A DNA stretch of 64,000 bases from Dendrolimus kikuchii. Its lineage: Eukaryota > Arthropoda > Insecta > Lepidoptera > Lasiocampidae. Numbering within the stretch: the stretch's first letter is position 1; each line of letters starts with the position of its first letter. Positions 1-9,580 of the stretch are shown one piece after another. The position numbers and the translations under genes were made by a program. Where the stretch lies: the NCBI GenBank assembly GCA_019925095.2, contig CM034389.1, positions 1,820,001 through 1,884,000 on the forward strand. Reading direction: 5' to 3'. The notes beneath the pieces were generated by a model. That model saw nothing but the letters and a program-made list of their open reading frames with translations. It searched no databases and had not been told where the DNA came from.

Positions 1-59
1 CCAAGGCTACACTGTTAATTTGACTTGAACAATAAACAAAAGAGTATATAAGCGTGTGT

Positions 60-275
60 GTAAAAATACATGGTAGTGTGAGTAATGTTTTTTTTTTATT
101 GAATTAATGTATATTTTATGCATAATTAAAAAAAAATATTAGCATTCGTCGCTTCTTCTCTATATAAACTATAAGTGTGCGAAATTTCATACTCCTCCGT
201 TTGCGCAATTTTCGTAAAAAGGGGTACAAAGTTTTTGCTTCACGTATTAATATAAGTATAGATGAGATTAACTTT
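60..275. repeat. Family D interspersed repeat, copy 1
   Basis: About 150 bp here (gcattcgtcgct, aaatttcatactcctccg, cgcaattttcgtaaaaa, ttgcttcacgtatta) recurs in reverse complement at 30715-30895. The AT-rich flanks contain homopolymer runs. There is no coding potential; the small frame through it is chance. Two inverted copies 30 kb apart mark it as a mobile or formerly mobile element of unknown class. Confidence 0.65.
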
Positions 276-299
276 TACAATTACACCGTCATAAATAAG

Positions 300-480
300 A
301 AGCCTGTCGTAAAAGGCGACAAAATAACCCACAGCCAGGTGGTAGGGTATTTAATCGACTGGATGGCTACCACCCCTGATCTATAGTATGCCGCCATAAC
401 AACCTTGTGTTTCGGCTTTAGTAGCCAGGTTCCAGTCTCCTTTTAGAGAGCGGCAGCACATTGGTAACACCTGGACGCAG
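300..480 (+). repeat. Family A retroposon fragment
   Basis: Matches the sense strand of the commonest repeat in this window: cagccaggtggtaggg, a 'ggatggctaccacccctg' core and ccaggttccagtctcc are all present in order. Full copies (for example 42553-42866) run from 'ccgtgcaggaacggag' to an AATAAA-like poly(A) end. This copy lacks both ends. Confidence 0.7.
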
Positions 481-629
481 TAAAATTGTATTATTTCTCC
501 TGCATGGACAGGATGTAGACACGGAGGGTGTTTGTCAATCTTTCACGCAAAAACTACTCAACGGATTTTGATTACTTACTTACTTAGCTTTTATCTCTAT
601 TGGGAAAAAGCATCTTACTTAACAATTAA

Positions 630-777
630 TCGCCTCTGCTCGTATTTTTGTTATAACAATATGGTGTACACGACTCTCTGCGGCACAAATAAACTTATTA
701 GGTTTTTGTGCCTCAATCAAATGTGTTTCTAATGTATATAAATGTAAGCATATTGGATTATAAATTAAAAAAAAAAC
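630..777 (+). repeat. Family H A-tailed repeat, copy 1
   Basis: The block from cgcctctgctcg through 'gtaagcatattggatta' and an A-run is the reverse complement of 32448-32595. The A-rich end on the same side in both copies suggests a retroposed sequence read on the + strand here. No coding frame is evident. Confidence 0.5.
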
Positions 778-789
778 TATGAGTACCTT

Positions 790-1470
790 TATTGCGGACA
801 GAGAGCACCCTCCTGACCCGCCCGCTGGAGCACACCTACTCTCCGCGCCCCGCATACCGCCGACGCCTATAGCTCGCACAAATAGCAGCTAGGCGTCGGA
901 CGGTACGCGGGATATAGGAGCGGCCTTAGAGGCAAAAATTGTTAAGCCGCTGATTGGCACGTGCGAGCCGCCGACACTACGGCGGCTCCCACACCACGTT
1001 ACCGGAGGGTAGTCGCCCTCCGAGCTGCAGCCGGGGCAAAGAGCACACGCTCCAAGCCCCCTCACCGACGCGTCGTTACAAAGCGGCGTTGTCGAAGAAT
1101 TCCATCCAAAAATTGTTATGGCCTCTTCGAGCGCGCTGCTTGCGGGCTGAACGCCTCCGCTCCCACGGAGTTGGGAAGCCCCCAAAGTCCTGTATCGCTG
1201 TAACAGCCATCTGTGGCTATTCAGCTGGGTCCAAGTCAAAAAAAAAAAATTGTTATGTAATTCTTCACAATTCATATTGACGACCACTCTCTCTCTCTCT
1301 CGACTCTTTCGTACAATTTGTAATTACGCACTTCTTTATGTATATGTCTAATTTATGAAATGGTTTAATAATAATCATACATAAGTTTTCGTGACTTGTA
1401 TACATAATAAAACGTGGTTTTATTAAATAATCATACAGTCCATTATCGAGTTTAATTTCCAAACAAGAAG
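790..1470 (+). mobile_element. BEL/Pao-like LTR, copy 1, carrying a LINE 3' segment
   Basis: Bases 790-925 match the start of the BEL/Pao LTR at 55986 (read on minus): ttgcggacagagagcaccc, the gcgccccgcataccgcc block and aggcgtcggacgg. Bases 928-1090 instead match the 3' UTR of a Jockey-like LINE also seen at 18484-18600 and 27960-28080. Around 1425-1470 the sequence resumes LTR-end similarity (aatcatacagtccatta), followed by caactgcca as in the leader of the element at 62050. So an LTR appears to contain a LINE piece. Confidence 0.6.
1121..1244 (+). mobile_element. Short A-tailed retroposon with 13-bp TSD
   Basis: A 124-bp segment ending in a run of about 12 A is bracketed by the direct repeat aaaaattgttatg at 1108-1120 and 1245-1257. 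This is the signature of target-primed reverse transcription. The body contains an 'agccatctgtggctatt' hairpin-like stretch near its 3' end. It is probably a heavily 5'-truncated LINE tail. Confidence 0.65.
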
Positions 1471-2506
1471 CAACTGCCAACAATAACATATAGAACGAGA
1501 CGACAAAAAAGCATCTCTCAAGAAGCAATTGGAATGTCGATCATAAAAATATTTGTCGAAATGGTTCTGTGATAAAACCGATTTGCGAAGGAATGTCGCT
1601 ACTTTATTATTCAAAAGGATTTCGACCTTGGACGATGAAAATCTATGATGGATACCAGTTATTTTCTGAAACTGACAATATCTAAAGTTATTCAGTAGAG
1701 CCAGAGTCAAAGTAATTTATTTGTTTGCAACATGAACATTTTTGCAGATGTTATGCTAGTGATAAAGTTATATGTGTGGGGGATATAGATGTTGTTTATG
1801 TACCCACCTCACATTTATTTGCGCGCCGTCTTGTTGATGCACAGTCAATAAAGGAAACAACAGTTCACAACCACCTTTGTATTATCTGAATTACAATATT
1901 GCACGATTTATAACAAAATAATACTCGTTAACATTTGAAATGCGTAGTTTCAAAGTCTATGTTCGGTGGGTTTTGTTTTTTCAACTGTCACCTCGCAAGG
2001 AACTACCAACTTCATTGTAGTATTAAGTTTTACGGGTGAGCCACTCGCGGCGCTAGTGCGCCCGCGCAGTTGATCTGCGCATGCGCGAGGAGAGTTTGTT
2101 GCTCCCTTTATACGACACGACCGATGATGCCTTACGACCAACGATATTTGATCATAAGGTTGGGTCGTGTCGATATATACTTATATTTAATATTGATGAA
2201 CCTACATACATTATATAATTGTAATTATGTATATGAATAATGTATAATAAATATAATAATATATATGTGATATATGGGTGAGTTTGTGTATGAAAGTGTG
2301 TGTATATGTGTGTGTTGTGTAATACTCCCTTATATGTTTCGCCTTGACAGTTATAAGCCATTTTTAGTCCTTATGACTATATATAGGTATTATCATTATA
2401 TTATTGGTTATATTATCATGTTACTGATTATAATGCTGTTAGAATTACAACATATATTTAATATACAATTTATTATGTCTCTTTCAGTTATATATCTATA
2501 CTAATA
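1471..2506. other. No gene recognised
   Basis: After the LTR-like end there is AT-rich sequence. A stretch at 1500-1710 has a semi-open + frame with several stops and no family I recognise, perhaps retroelement leader. Bases 2040-2140 are locally GC-rich. 2170-2330 is AT- and TG-rich simple sequence. Confidence 0.5.
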
Positions 2507-2990
2507 TTATACACAACGCGGTGCTGGTACCTACACTCACGTATGGAAGCGAGAGTTGGGTATAGAAGAGAGTGCATGAAAGTAGAGTAAACGCGGTCGA
2601 GATGCGAGCACTGCGCAAAATCTGCGGAGTGACTCTCGCGGACCGCGTTCGCAATACCGAAGTAAGAAAGAGAGTTGCTCTGAAAGAGAGTGTCGGGGTG
2701 AAGGTAAGGAAAGGAATGCTCCGGTGGTTCGGGCATGTGGAAAGAATGACTAAACAGATATACAATGCAAAGGTGGATGGATGCAGAAGTCGTGGAAGGC
2801 CACGACATACCTTCCATGACCAAATAGATCGTGTACTAGCAGAAGGTGATGTCAGGAGCCTTAAGAACAGACGAGCGTGCATGACAAGAGCTATGAATGT
2901 CAAAGAAGCAAGTGAGGCTGAATGGCGTTCTGTTGTTCGTGCCTATCCCGCAAGGGAACTGGCGTGAAGTTATGTGTGTATGTATGTAAA
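2507..2990 (+). pseudogene. RTE-like LINE ORF2 C-terminal fragment
   Basis: The frame reads the C-terminal part of an endonuclease/reverse transcriptase polyprotein: VPTLTYGSESWV, then an in-frame stop, then ESRVNAVEMRALRKICGV, RWFGHVERM, a basic GCRSRGRPRHTF motif and AYPARELA at the natural end. It is followed by a TATG-type repeat at about 2971-2990, typical of RTE-clade 3' ends. The same tail occurs at 7313, 8746, 13113, 15437, 24868, 34147 and 49450. The reverse transcriptase itself is missing (5' truncation), and a few codons around 2910 are deleted relative to the 24868-26342 copy. Confidence 0.85.
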
Positions 2991-3119
2991 AACTTACGTT
3001 CCAGTTAAATTAATGATAAAAAAAAAAATTGTCCGGTTTTTTTTCGAATACATCTGGCAGCCATAGTTGCCGGCCTCGAAGTGCGATTGGAACCTGGCCA
3101 CTGATGCCAGATCACAACT

Positions 3120-3480
3120 CAAGGTTTTTATTTATGTTTGATTGTAGGCAAACTGGCAAACGGACTACCTGGTGATAGGTGGCGACTGTCGCCCATGGAC
3201 ATCTGCAACACTTAGGGAGCCGATGAGTTGCCCACTTCGTTAAGACTTTAGGTATCTATTCACGCCCGTTTTGAAGTGCTCCATATTGTAGCGCTCTGGG
3301 AAAACCGCGGGAGAGTTCATTCCATAACCCGGACATATATGGCATGAAGGAGCGTCCGCCACGTACCGTGGAGGACTTCCAAGTGTTCAGTAAGTGTGTA
3401 TGAACTCGGTGGTGCGGTCACGTATCTCGTATGGCGGAGGAAACAGTGGCCAAGCGCATCTTTTTTTCTGAACTGGAGGA
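3120..3480. repeat. Diverged repeat sharing the family A core
   Basis: The segment at 3165-3215 (acctggtgataggtggcg followed by gcccatggacatctgcaac) resembles the conserved core of family A in antisense (gacatttgcaacacc after ccatcgcctatg). It is then followed by unrelated moderately GC-rich sequence. A similar core remnant is at 28668-28740. The remainder to about 3480 has no clear match elsewhere in the window. Confidence 0.4.
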
Positions 3481-3559
3481 GAGAAAGCGGAATCATGGCG
3501 GTCCCCTTCTCCGGTACAAGGATGCAATATAGAGCCCTCTCGATGGGAAAGGTTGGCAG

Positions 3560-3792
3560 CACAGCGGCCAGAATGGCGCAGGATGGTGAACAGCCAAGTA
3601 CGCGAGTTCGAGGTTCAGCGTATAGCCGACCTTGATACTAAACGCGACCAGTTAAAGGCTCGCCCACCTGCTGCCATTATATACGATTATGACAACGGCG
3701 TACTCACGTGCCCTCAGTATGCACGGAGTTTCGCCGCCAAGATAGGCTACATAAGCCATCTTCGCACGCACCAGCTTCAATTATCCGACTAG
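3560..3792 (+). pseudogene. Non-LTR retrotransposon C-terminal zinc-finger fragment
   Basis: The predicted peptide contains RPEWRRMVNSQ, EVQRIADLDTKR and a C-terminal TCPQYARSF-x-AKIGYISHLRTH block. LINE ORFs of several invertebrate families end with a C2H2-like finger of the form CPxCxRxFxARIGLxSHxRTH. Here the second Cys is Tyr (CPQY), so the finger is broken. There is no start or upstream domain, so this is a 5'-truncated relic. The exact clade is uncertain. Confidence 0.6.
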
Positions 3793-4003
3793 GGGTCAAA
3801 GTGGTCGCCATGGCCGAAAACGGTTGGAACAATCATCATGAACTCCCAATCGCCGCGAGTGGTGCGATGATAGAATGGCGACGTAGGCACCATCATCAGA
3901 GCACTCCCCGTTGTACAGACGGTAGAATACGCTTAGAGCGCCAACGTCTCTTCTATTGCTGAGAGACTCTAAACCGTCTGTAATTTCGGGATTGTTACGG
4001 CGG

Positions 4004-4290
4004 CAGGGGCGGATTTAGAAATATGACGCCTGTAGGCTATTCAAATTTTACTGCCCCTACCGATAAATGGATACAATAATTCACGATCATTTTTTTGTCA
4101 ATGAAATTGTAACTTTATGATTTGACATATCGTGAGACGTGTATAGTCTTGAATTAGACCTCCTTTTTACCGTAGTTTGAAGATTGTGTAAGACATAATA
4201 TATAAAAAAATTGGCCTGAAATTTGCCGCCCCATCGAATTCTGCCGCCCTAGGCTCCAGCCTACTCAGCCTATTGGTAAATCCACCACTG
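4004..4290. mobile_element. hAT-type MITE, 287 bp
   Basis: The left end reads caggggcggattta and the right end taaatccaccactg, imperfect terminal inverted repeats of about 14 bp beginning CAG as in hAT elements. The flanks are tacggcgg (3996-4003) and tgcggcgg (4291-4298), an 8-bp target duplication with one mismatch, as expected for hAT. A second inverted block follows the ends (near 4030 tgtaggc, near 4265 gcctattgg). There is no transposase, so the element is non-autonomous. Confidence 0.8.
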
Positions 4291-4298
4291 TGCGGCGG

Positions 4299-4904
4299 CA
4301 TACTCTAAGCCTGACATGGTAGCCATCCAGACTGTAAAATGTGCTACCACCTGGCTGTGGGTTGTTTCGTCGCTTATGCGGATAGCTTTCAAGTGTCATG
4401 AAAGTGTGGATGAACTCCCAATCGATGGCGAGAGATGCGGGAACAGAATGGGGACATAGGCACGTAGGTAGGTAGGTTGATGGTGGAGGAATGAAGAAAG
4501 AATACTAATACTTGTGGTCGGGTAACCTATCGTAAGAAGTGACAAAAGAACCAACAACCAGGTGGTAGTGTATTTATATACTTATAGATATGTATTTGTA
4601 TTTTAAAACATGTGTATAATACTACATTTATATATTTATTACTAGAATGTAAGAAATTGTATTATGTATACCACCATCGTCATTATAATCAAAAAATTAT
4701 AGCGGGCACTTATAATAATAAAGACTTGTTTGGTACTGTCTTACTTGTTTAATAATTAATAATGAAATATTACATTTATTTAGATAGTTACGCTTTTACA
4801 CACTAAATCAACAAACGGTTATATCGGAAACGCGTAGCGCGCAGGCCAGCGCGTGTGCTCTACATGAGCAGTCCTTATAAGGTCTGATAATCAACTACTA
4901 GTTT
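4299..4904. other. No gene; family A scraps
   Basis: Bases 4315-4380 (ggtagccatccag then ctaccacctggctgtgggt) are a short antisense family A piece and 4540-4570 another. The remainder is AT-rich with GGTA and TATA-type simple sequence and nothing recognisable. Confidence 0.5.
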
Positions 4905-5095
4905 GGCGGGCGGCCACGTCAGGCGAACCGAGCGCCGGGGGGTGAAAGGGGCGCCGCAGTGGGAACACGGATACCTTGCCGTCTTGTACCGAACGCATGG
5001 TCTGAAGGGATAGGGGAATACGAGGCCTCGAGCATGTATGCGCTTGCCATGCTATAAAATAATATAAAATTAAAAAACAAAAAATAATATATGTA
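4905..5095. other. GC-rich segment with A-rich end, unclassified
   Basis: A sharp GC-rich block (cgccggggggtgaaagg, gggaacacggataccttgcc) passes into an AT-rich tail around 5055-5090. This looks like the 3' end of a retroposed element on the + strand, but no other copy is visible in the window. Confidence 0.3.
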
Positions 5096-5174
5096 TTGGG
5101 TGTACAATTGATTGATTGACTGATTGAATTTGCCTGTCTAGATGGGTAACACCCTTGAACTAGGGCAGCTGTTC

Positions 5175-5733
5175 CCCGGGAGCGTGAGCGTACGTTCTTG
5201 CTCCGCTGCCGCCAAAGGAGGACGCGCCGACGCCGGAGGTCCGAGCTCGACCTTCGGCTACCGTAAGCGGGCGGCGCGGGTGGGGCCCCTAGGGGTATAG
5301 GGGTTCTCACTCACCCGCACATGCCGTCGAGATGAGAGCGCGAGTGTTCCGCGCGCGCTCATCTCTCTTCCCGTGGGGCGCGTTACAGACCGCCCCACGC
5401 ATGGAATAGACCAAGTAGTAGCCGGGGGATACGTCCCCTGGCATAGAAAGAGGCCCAGTGAGGGGGGCCCACGCCTGCCAGGGCACCGCGGAGTCGCGTA
5501 GCCCATTTTCCCGTAGCCCTGGAATAAAGCGCAGGACGGCACACCCAGGGGTTTCAGTGGGTATCCCTAACTGGGGAGTGGCAATAGCGTGGCACCAGTT
5601 CTGACTGGGCACGCTAGTGCCACCCCCGATCTGGCGAATCCCACACTCACACGGGTCGTGAACATCCCCCTCGGCTTCAGTGACTATCGCGGCTTAGTCC
5701 TCAAACGGATTTCGCCTGGCCAAAAAAAAAAAG
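5175..5733 (+). mobile_element. R1-like LINE 3' end, 5'-truncated, with poly(A)
   Basis: Bases 5175-5265 encode the last residues of an R1-clade-like ORF2 (Arg-rich end ...RRTRRRRRSELDL then stop). The following 450 bp of GC-rich 3' UTR match the reverse complement of 32700-33100 almost throughout. The copy ends in an 11-A run at 5722-5732. 5' truncation plus poly(A) fits target-primed insertion on the + strand. Confidence 0.75.
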
Positions 5734-6110
5734 GCAGGTGTTCCCAAAGTTTTTCAGTTCGCGGCGCACTGACAGTTTTAGTACTTTGTCTCGGCGCCCT
5801 AGCTTGTTGAAATGGGCTACAATGATACTAAGTAGATAGGCACAAAGATTGAAACATGCATAATACGAAGCTGAGTTTTTATATTTATATACAAGAAACC
5901 ATTTATTATTTAAGCAAACTCCAACACAGCTTTATGCTGAGTTGCCAACCTCATTTGTAGGAAATGCGCTGTACAACATATCGAATTTAACCAAAGAAAT
6001 GTATGTATAAATGATTTCACATCCTTGTATTGTCGCTTTCCTAGTAAATAAATTATTTCTTTCTTTCCATGACGCAGGGGAATTGTCTTTTCTTGGGACA
6101 CCATTCAGGG
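5734..6110 (+). repeat. hAT-like terminus fragment and family G repeat
   Basis: At 5738-5800, 'gtgttcccaaagtttttcag' plus gcggcgcact resembles hAT-type ends but has no partner end. From about 5917 to 6065 there is a repeat (family G: ccaacacagctttatgctgag, cgaatttaa, 'ttgtattgtcgctttcctag') that recurs in two pieces at 9581-9660 and 10360-10420. No coding potential. Confidence 0.5.
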
Positions 6111-6483
6111 ATGTGTGGGACTCCTGATCGGCCGTAGTCCCTGGCCTCCGAGCGGATGGACGGGGTATAGTCGGCCGTCAGACTACCCCCCACTAAACGT
6201 AACCTGCGCCCCTCCCCTATGCGCTTTTACGGAGTGCCATAGGAACTAAACTATAGGTATTACATCTGTGACACCTTAACGATTGGTTCTCATTTAGGGC
6301 ACCCCCGGGCACCAACAAGGGGGGTGGGGAAATCCATGGGTCTCACTCCCCATTCCTTTATCCAACATTCTCTATTCTTTCCTTCTATTCCAATCGCATA
6401 TTCCATCCCTTCTATCCTATTTCTCTGGTCCCATCTTCTTTATCTCATCCTAAAGGCTGGCAACGCGTTGGCTTCTCCACTAT
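6111..6483. other. No gene recognised
   Basis: A mixed-composition stretch with C-runs (cccccgggcacc) and pyrimidine-rich sequence at 6340-6440. A short 'ggctggcaacgcg' motif at 6458 is common in lepidopteran repeats. No frame with recognisable similarity. Confidence 0.4.
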
Positions 6484-6715
6484 TTTTTTTTATTGCAGGA
6501 GATCAGCAGGCAGACAGACGGCCCACTTGATGGAAAGCGGTTACCATCGCCTATGGACATTTGCAACTGCAAAGTTGCTACAAATGCGCTGCTGCTCTCT
6601 TAAGAGAAACTGGAACCTGGTTACTAATGCCGGAACACAACTCAAGGTTGTTATGGCGACATACTTTCGACCAGGAGTGGTGGCCATCCAGTCGGGCAAA
6701 TGCCCCACCACCTAG
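6484..6715 (-). repeat. Family A retroposon
   Basis: The antisense copy starts with a T-run (poly(A) on minus) and 'ttgcaggagatcagcagg', passes the gacggcccacttgatgg and ccatcgcctatggac core, and ends at ccaccacctag. It lacks the 5' quarter present in full-length copies. Confidence 0.75.
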
Positions 6716-6783
6716 ACCTACCACTAGTTTGCAGACAATGGTAATCACTTTCCATTGCTTCGCAATAAAAAGAGGCTGAACTC

Positions 6784-6890
6784 AGTTGTGCTCTGGAATT
6801 AGTCGCCAGGTTCCAGTTCGCATAGCAACTTGGCGTTGCAAATGTCCATAGACGACGATAACCACTTTCCATCAGGTGGACCACCAAGCA
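6784..6890 (+). repeat. Family A fragment, opposite orientation
   Basis: A sense-strand piece (ccaggttccagttcgc, gttgcaaatgtccatag, ccactttccatcagg) lies 70 bp downstream of the antisense copy at 6484-6715. The two make an imperfect inverted pair. Confidence 0.65.
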
Positions 6891-6984
6891 CTATATATAT
6901 TGAGAAAGTTTGGATTCTTAATGAAAAAGTCTGATTCCGAAAATTGTCTAACTTGCAATATGGTTGAAGATGTGAACCCACATT

Positions 6985-7285
6985 CTCATGGGATGTGTTC
7001 GAAACGAAGCAGCCAGAACTAAGTTATGCGCGGAATGAAATCTGGAGAGATTGGACTTGTGTACTATATTTTACATTTTGGCCTCTCCTGCTTCTCAACA
7101 AGCTAGAATAATATACAAGTTTGTGATGAGCTCCTTGTCTGCGGGGAACTGATCACAAACATTGTCGTATATACATGAAATTTTGTATTAATTTAATGTT
7201 AGTTTAATGTAAGTTATAATAAATTAAGAAAAGGTACGATGGGGCTGACATAACCAAAAGGTTCAAAACTCCTTTAAAAAAAAAA
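6985..7285 (+). repeat. Family K A-tailed repeat, copy 1
   Basis: Shared landmarks with 17160-17980 are cagaactaagttatgc, ttggcctctcctgcttct, 'ccttgtctgcggggaact', gggctgacataac. It ends in an A-rich tract at 7274-7290. It has no open frame and is probably a LINE 3' UTR or non-autonomous retroposon. In the second copy two Helitron-like elements interrupt it. Confidence 0.6.
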
Positions 7286-7312
7286 GAATAAAAGAAAGCA
7301 ATATATATAAAG

Positions 7313-7720
7313 CCTAAGAATAAGCCTAAATGGCGCTCTGTTGTTCGTGCCTCGGAGTCGTGGTAGCGTAATGGCTAGTGCACGCGTCCCAAACTCAGAG
7401 GGCGCGGGTTCGATCCTGGCCGGAACGCATGCACCACTTAGTCAGTTTTCTGATCTAATATGCATATTCTTACAATTACCACGTGCTAACAACGGTGAAG
7501 GAAAACATCGTGATGCAACCTACACATCGAGATAACCGATGTGTCAAACCTGCCAAGCCGCCTTGGACAAGCGTGGCGGGTATACGTCCGTTCCCCCTAT
7601 AATGGGAGGCCCGAGCCCAGCAGTGGGACATTTATGGGCTGATATTATTATTTTATTATTTTGTTCGTGCCTACCCCGCAAGGGAACTGGCGTGAAGTTA
7701 TGTATGTATGTATGTATGTA
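7313..7720 (+). pseudogene. RTE-like LINE tail interrupted by SINE T1
   Basis: 7313-7352 encodes the penultimate residues of the RTE-like ORF (aagcctaaatggcgctctg) and 7673-7700 its end (accccgcaagggaactggcg, then stop), followed by a (TATG)n tail at 7700-7720. The two halves are separated by a complete SINE with a 12-bp target duplication. Confidence 0.8.
7353..7660 (+). mobile_element. tRNA-derived SINE (family T1), 308 bp
   Basis: The head contains a pol III A-box-like gtggtagcgtaatggc (7362-7377) and a B-box gggttcgatcc (7405-7415), so it derives from a tRNA gene. The body includes 'gtgaaggaaaacatcgtgatg' and ggcccgagcccagcagtgg, and the 3' end is a TTA-rich tail. Flanking direct repeats ttgttcgtgcct at 7341-7352 and 7661-7672 define the insertion. 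Two other copies lie at 46715-47016 and 49982-50287 on the minus strand. Confidence 0.88.
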
Positions 7721-8143
7721 CTATATATAAAAAAATCATCAACATTATTCACAATAAAACATAATACACTTGCGAATAATGGGGCTAGCAGTCTAGATGG
7801 ATTAGATTCGGCTCTAACGGAGCTATTGTGCTATGAATGAGTTTTGAAATTTTTTCAATTCACAAAAGGAGCATGAGCGGAACAACGAGTGGCCGCTGAA
7901 TAAGCTTAAAAATCTTCAAGTCTTTTCCAATCTGGCATTAAGCCCAAGACTTTACGGTTAGTTAAGTCCAGCTCTAGACAATTTGCACTAATGGAGCCAT
8001 TTTGCAATTCAGAATAGCTGCTCAAAATCGTTTTACTGGATGCAAATCGCGACGTTTTAGTCTATATGGTATAAAGGATAAAAAACCTTGCAGGTTTAAT
8101 ATTACATTACGTTGCACATTTGTACCTATAATATCTCTGACAG
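7721..8143. other. No gene recognised
   Basis: AT-rich unique-looking sequence between the RTE tail and the family B element. No repeated blocks or long frames are seen. Confidence 0.4.
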
Positions 8144-8155
8144 CTAATGCTGGGG

Positions 8156-8425
8156 GAGTTTTTGGCGGGAACTGAAAGGGGACGTTGTGCTGTGCAGTTT
8201 TATTTTCTAAAAATGTGTAAAATTACTCTAAAATGAACAATAGTTGTAGGATATTGATAGTTTTTGAGTAGTAATTATGTGTTTTTGCGAGAAATGTGAA
8301 CTATATAGCCAAATGTGGCCTTTTGGAGTTTTCACAAGAACTCCGTTGAATGACGTCGATTGTAGCCTACAATACAACGGCGCCTGGCTTAAAGGCCTAG
8401 TAGTCAAGCCTTAAACATAAAAATA
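8156..8425 (+). mobile_element. Family B retroposon, 270 bp, with 12-bp TSD
   Basis: It begins gagtttttggcgggaactg and ends with an A-rich tail (cttaaacataaaaa). The target repeat ctaatgctgggg occurs at 8144-8155 and 8426-8437. Variable-length TSDs plus an A-rich 3' end mean retroposition, yet no tRNA-type A or B box is visible. Other copies: 20873-21128, 29970-30285 (minus), 32303-32448, 33911-34100 and the interrupted 41121-42355. Confidence 0.82.
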
Positions 8426-8557
8426 CTAATGCTGGGGCTTCATCTGCATTAGTATTAAAGATCTAGGTTGTGACCGAATGCGTCTTATTCAAAGTATCGT
8501 AGTTATTATAGTTCTGTTTAGGTCTATATTTTATATATTTTTTATTATATCTATCTA

Positions 8558-8735
8558 CTAGCTGTCCCGGCAGACGTTGTTCTGTCCTGAAGAAATAAAA
8601 TTTAGAACCCGATTCCAGCGCCATCTACCGGGTCCGAATGTAAGCTATCCTATCTTTCAAGTCGGATCAAACAGTAGTTAAAGAGTCCATCGTGGACAAA
8701 CAACGTGACACGTAATTTATATATATATTAAGATA
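8558..8735 (-). mobile_element. Helitron-like fragment
   Basis: Read on minus it ends CTAG next to T (plus-strand actagctgtcccggcagacg), matching the 3' terminus of the larger elements at 9365 and 53545. The interior 'ccagcgccatctaccgggtc' is shared with them. The 5' half is lost. Confidence 0.6.
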
Positions 8736-8745
8736 TATATAATAT

Positions 8746-9034
8746 ATTGGTTCGGGCATGTGGAAAGAATGCATGATGAAAGAATGACTAAACAGATATA
8801 CAATGCAAAAGTGGATGGATGCAGAAGTCGTGGAAGGCCACGACACACCTTCCATGATCAAATTGATCGTGTACTAGCGGAGGGTGATGTCAGGAGCCTT
8901 AAGAACAGACGAGTGTGTATGACAAGAGTTATGAATGTCAAAGAAGCAAGTGAGGTGTTTAAGAATGGGCCTAAATGGCGCTCTGTTGTTCGTGCCTACC
9001 CCGCAAGGGAACTGGCGTGAAGTTATGTATGTAT
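8746..9034 (+). pseudogene. RTE-like LINE ORF2 C-terminal tail
   Basis: The frame covers GHVERMHDERMTKQIYNAKV through AYPARELA and the stop at 9018-9020, then TATG repeats. It is 5'-truncated at the conserved WFGHVERM region. It agrees with the copies at 2507 and 24868 and retains the codons deleted in the 2507 copy. Confidence 0.85.
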
Positions 9035-9368
9035 AATATATAAAAGAAAGTCGTGTTAGTTACAATATTTATAACTCAAGAACGGCTGTACCGATTTGGC
9101 TGAAAATTGGTGGGGAGGTAGCTTAGAATCAGGAAACGGACATAGGATACTTTATATCCCGTTGGAACAGGTAGGTGGCGCTGAGATCCGGTTCTAGAAT
9201 CCTCCTAATGATCTTGACTTGAATGACGATTTTGGTGATTTGGTTTTTATGTCTTTGAGTGGGTTCCCGGATGGTTTAAATCCACAATTGGAACCGGTAG
9301 GTGGCGCTGGGATCGGGTCCTAGATTTTTATTTTTTCAAAGCAGGACAATGTCTGCCGGGGCCGCTAG
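9035..9368 (+). mobile_element. Helitron-like element, 3' end CTAG
   Basis: The body contains aactcaagaacggctgtacc, two copies of the 'aggtaggtggcgctg' block (9169, 9296) and the terminal 'gtctgccggggccgctag' followed by T. Insertion next to T and a CTRR end are Helitron hallmarks. The 5' TC end appears lost into the RTE tail at about 9035. There is no Rep/helicase, so it is non-autonomous. Confidence 0.65.
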
Positions 9369-9580
9369 TATAGGATAATGTGTGTTTTTGTTTACTGAGC
9401 GCGTGTTTGTCATATTGGTTGTATGTTTCATATACTGCGTTACTTTCTTACTACATCTACTGTTCCTTAGTTACTTCATATTACTTGTTACATTTACTGT
9501 GGTGATGGGTCAAATATTATTGATATTGATTACAATGAGGCGGGGTCCGCACTGAAAATCAGCGCTGTGCTGAACGAAAC

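Noticed and set aside
7353..7430. Possible tRNA gene (A- and B-box present)
   Set aside because: No acceptor stem or anticodon arm can be folded; it is the head of a SINE with TSDs. Same for 29175, 41309, 46940 and 50215.
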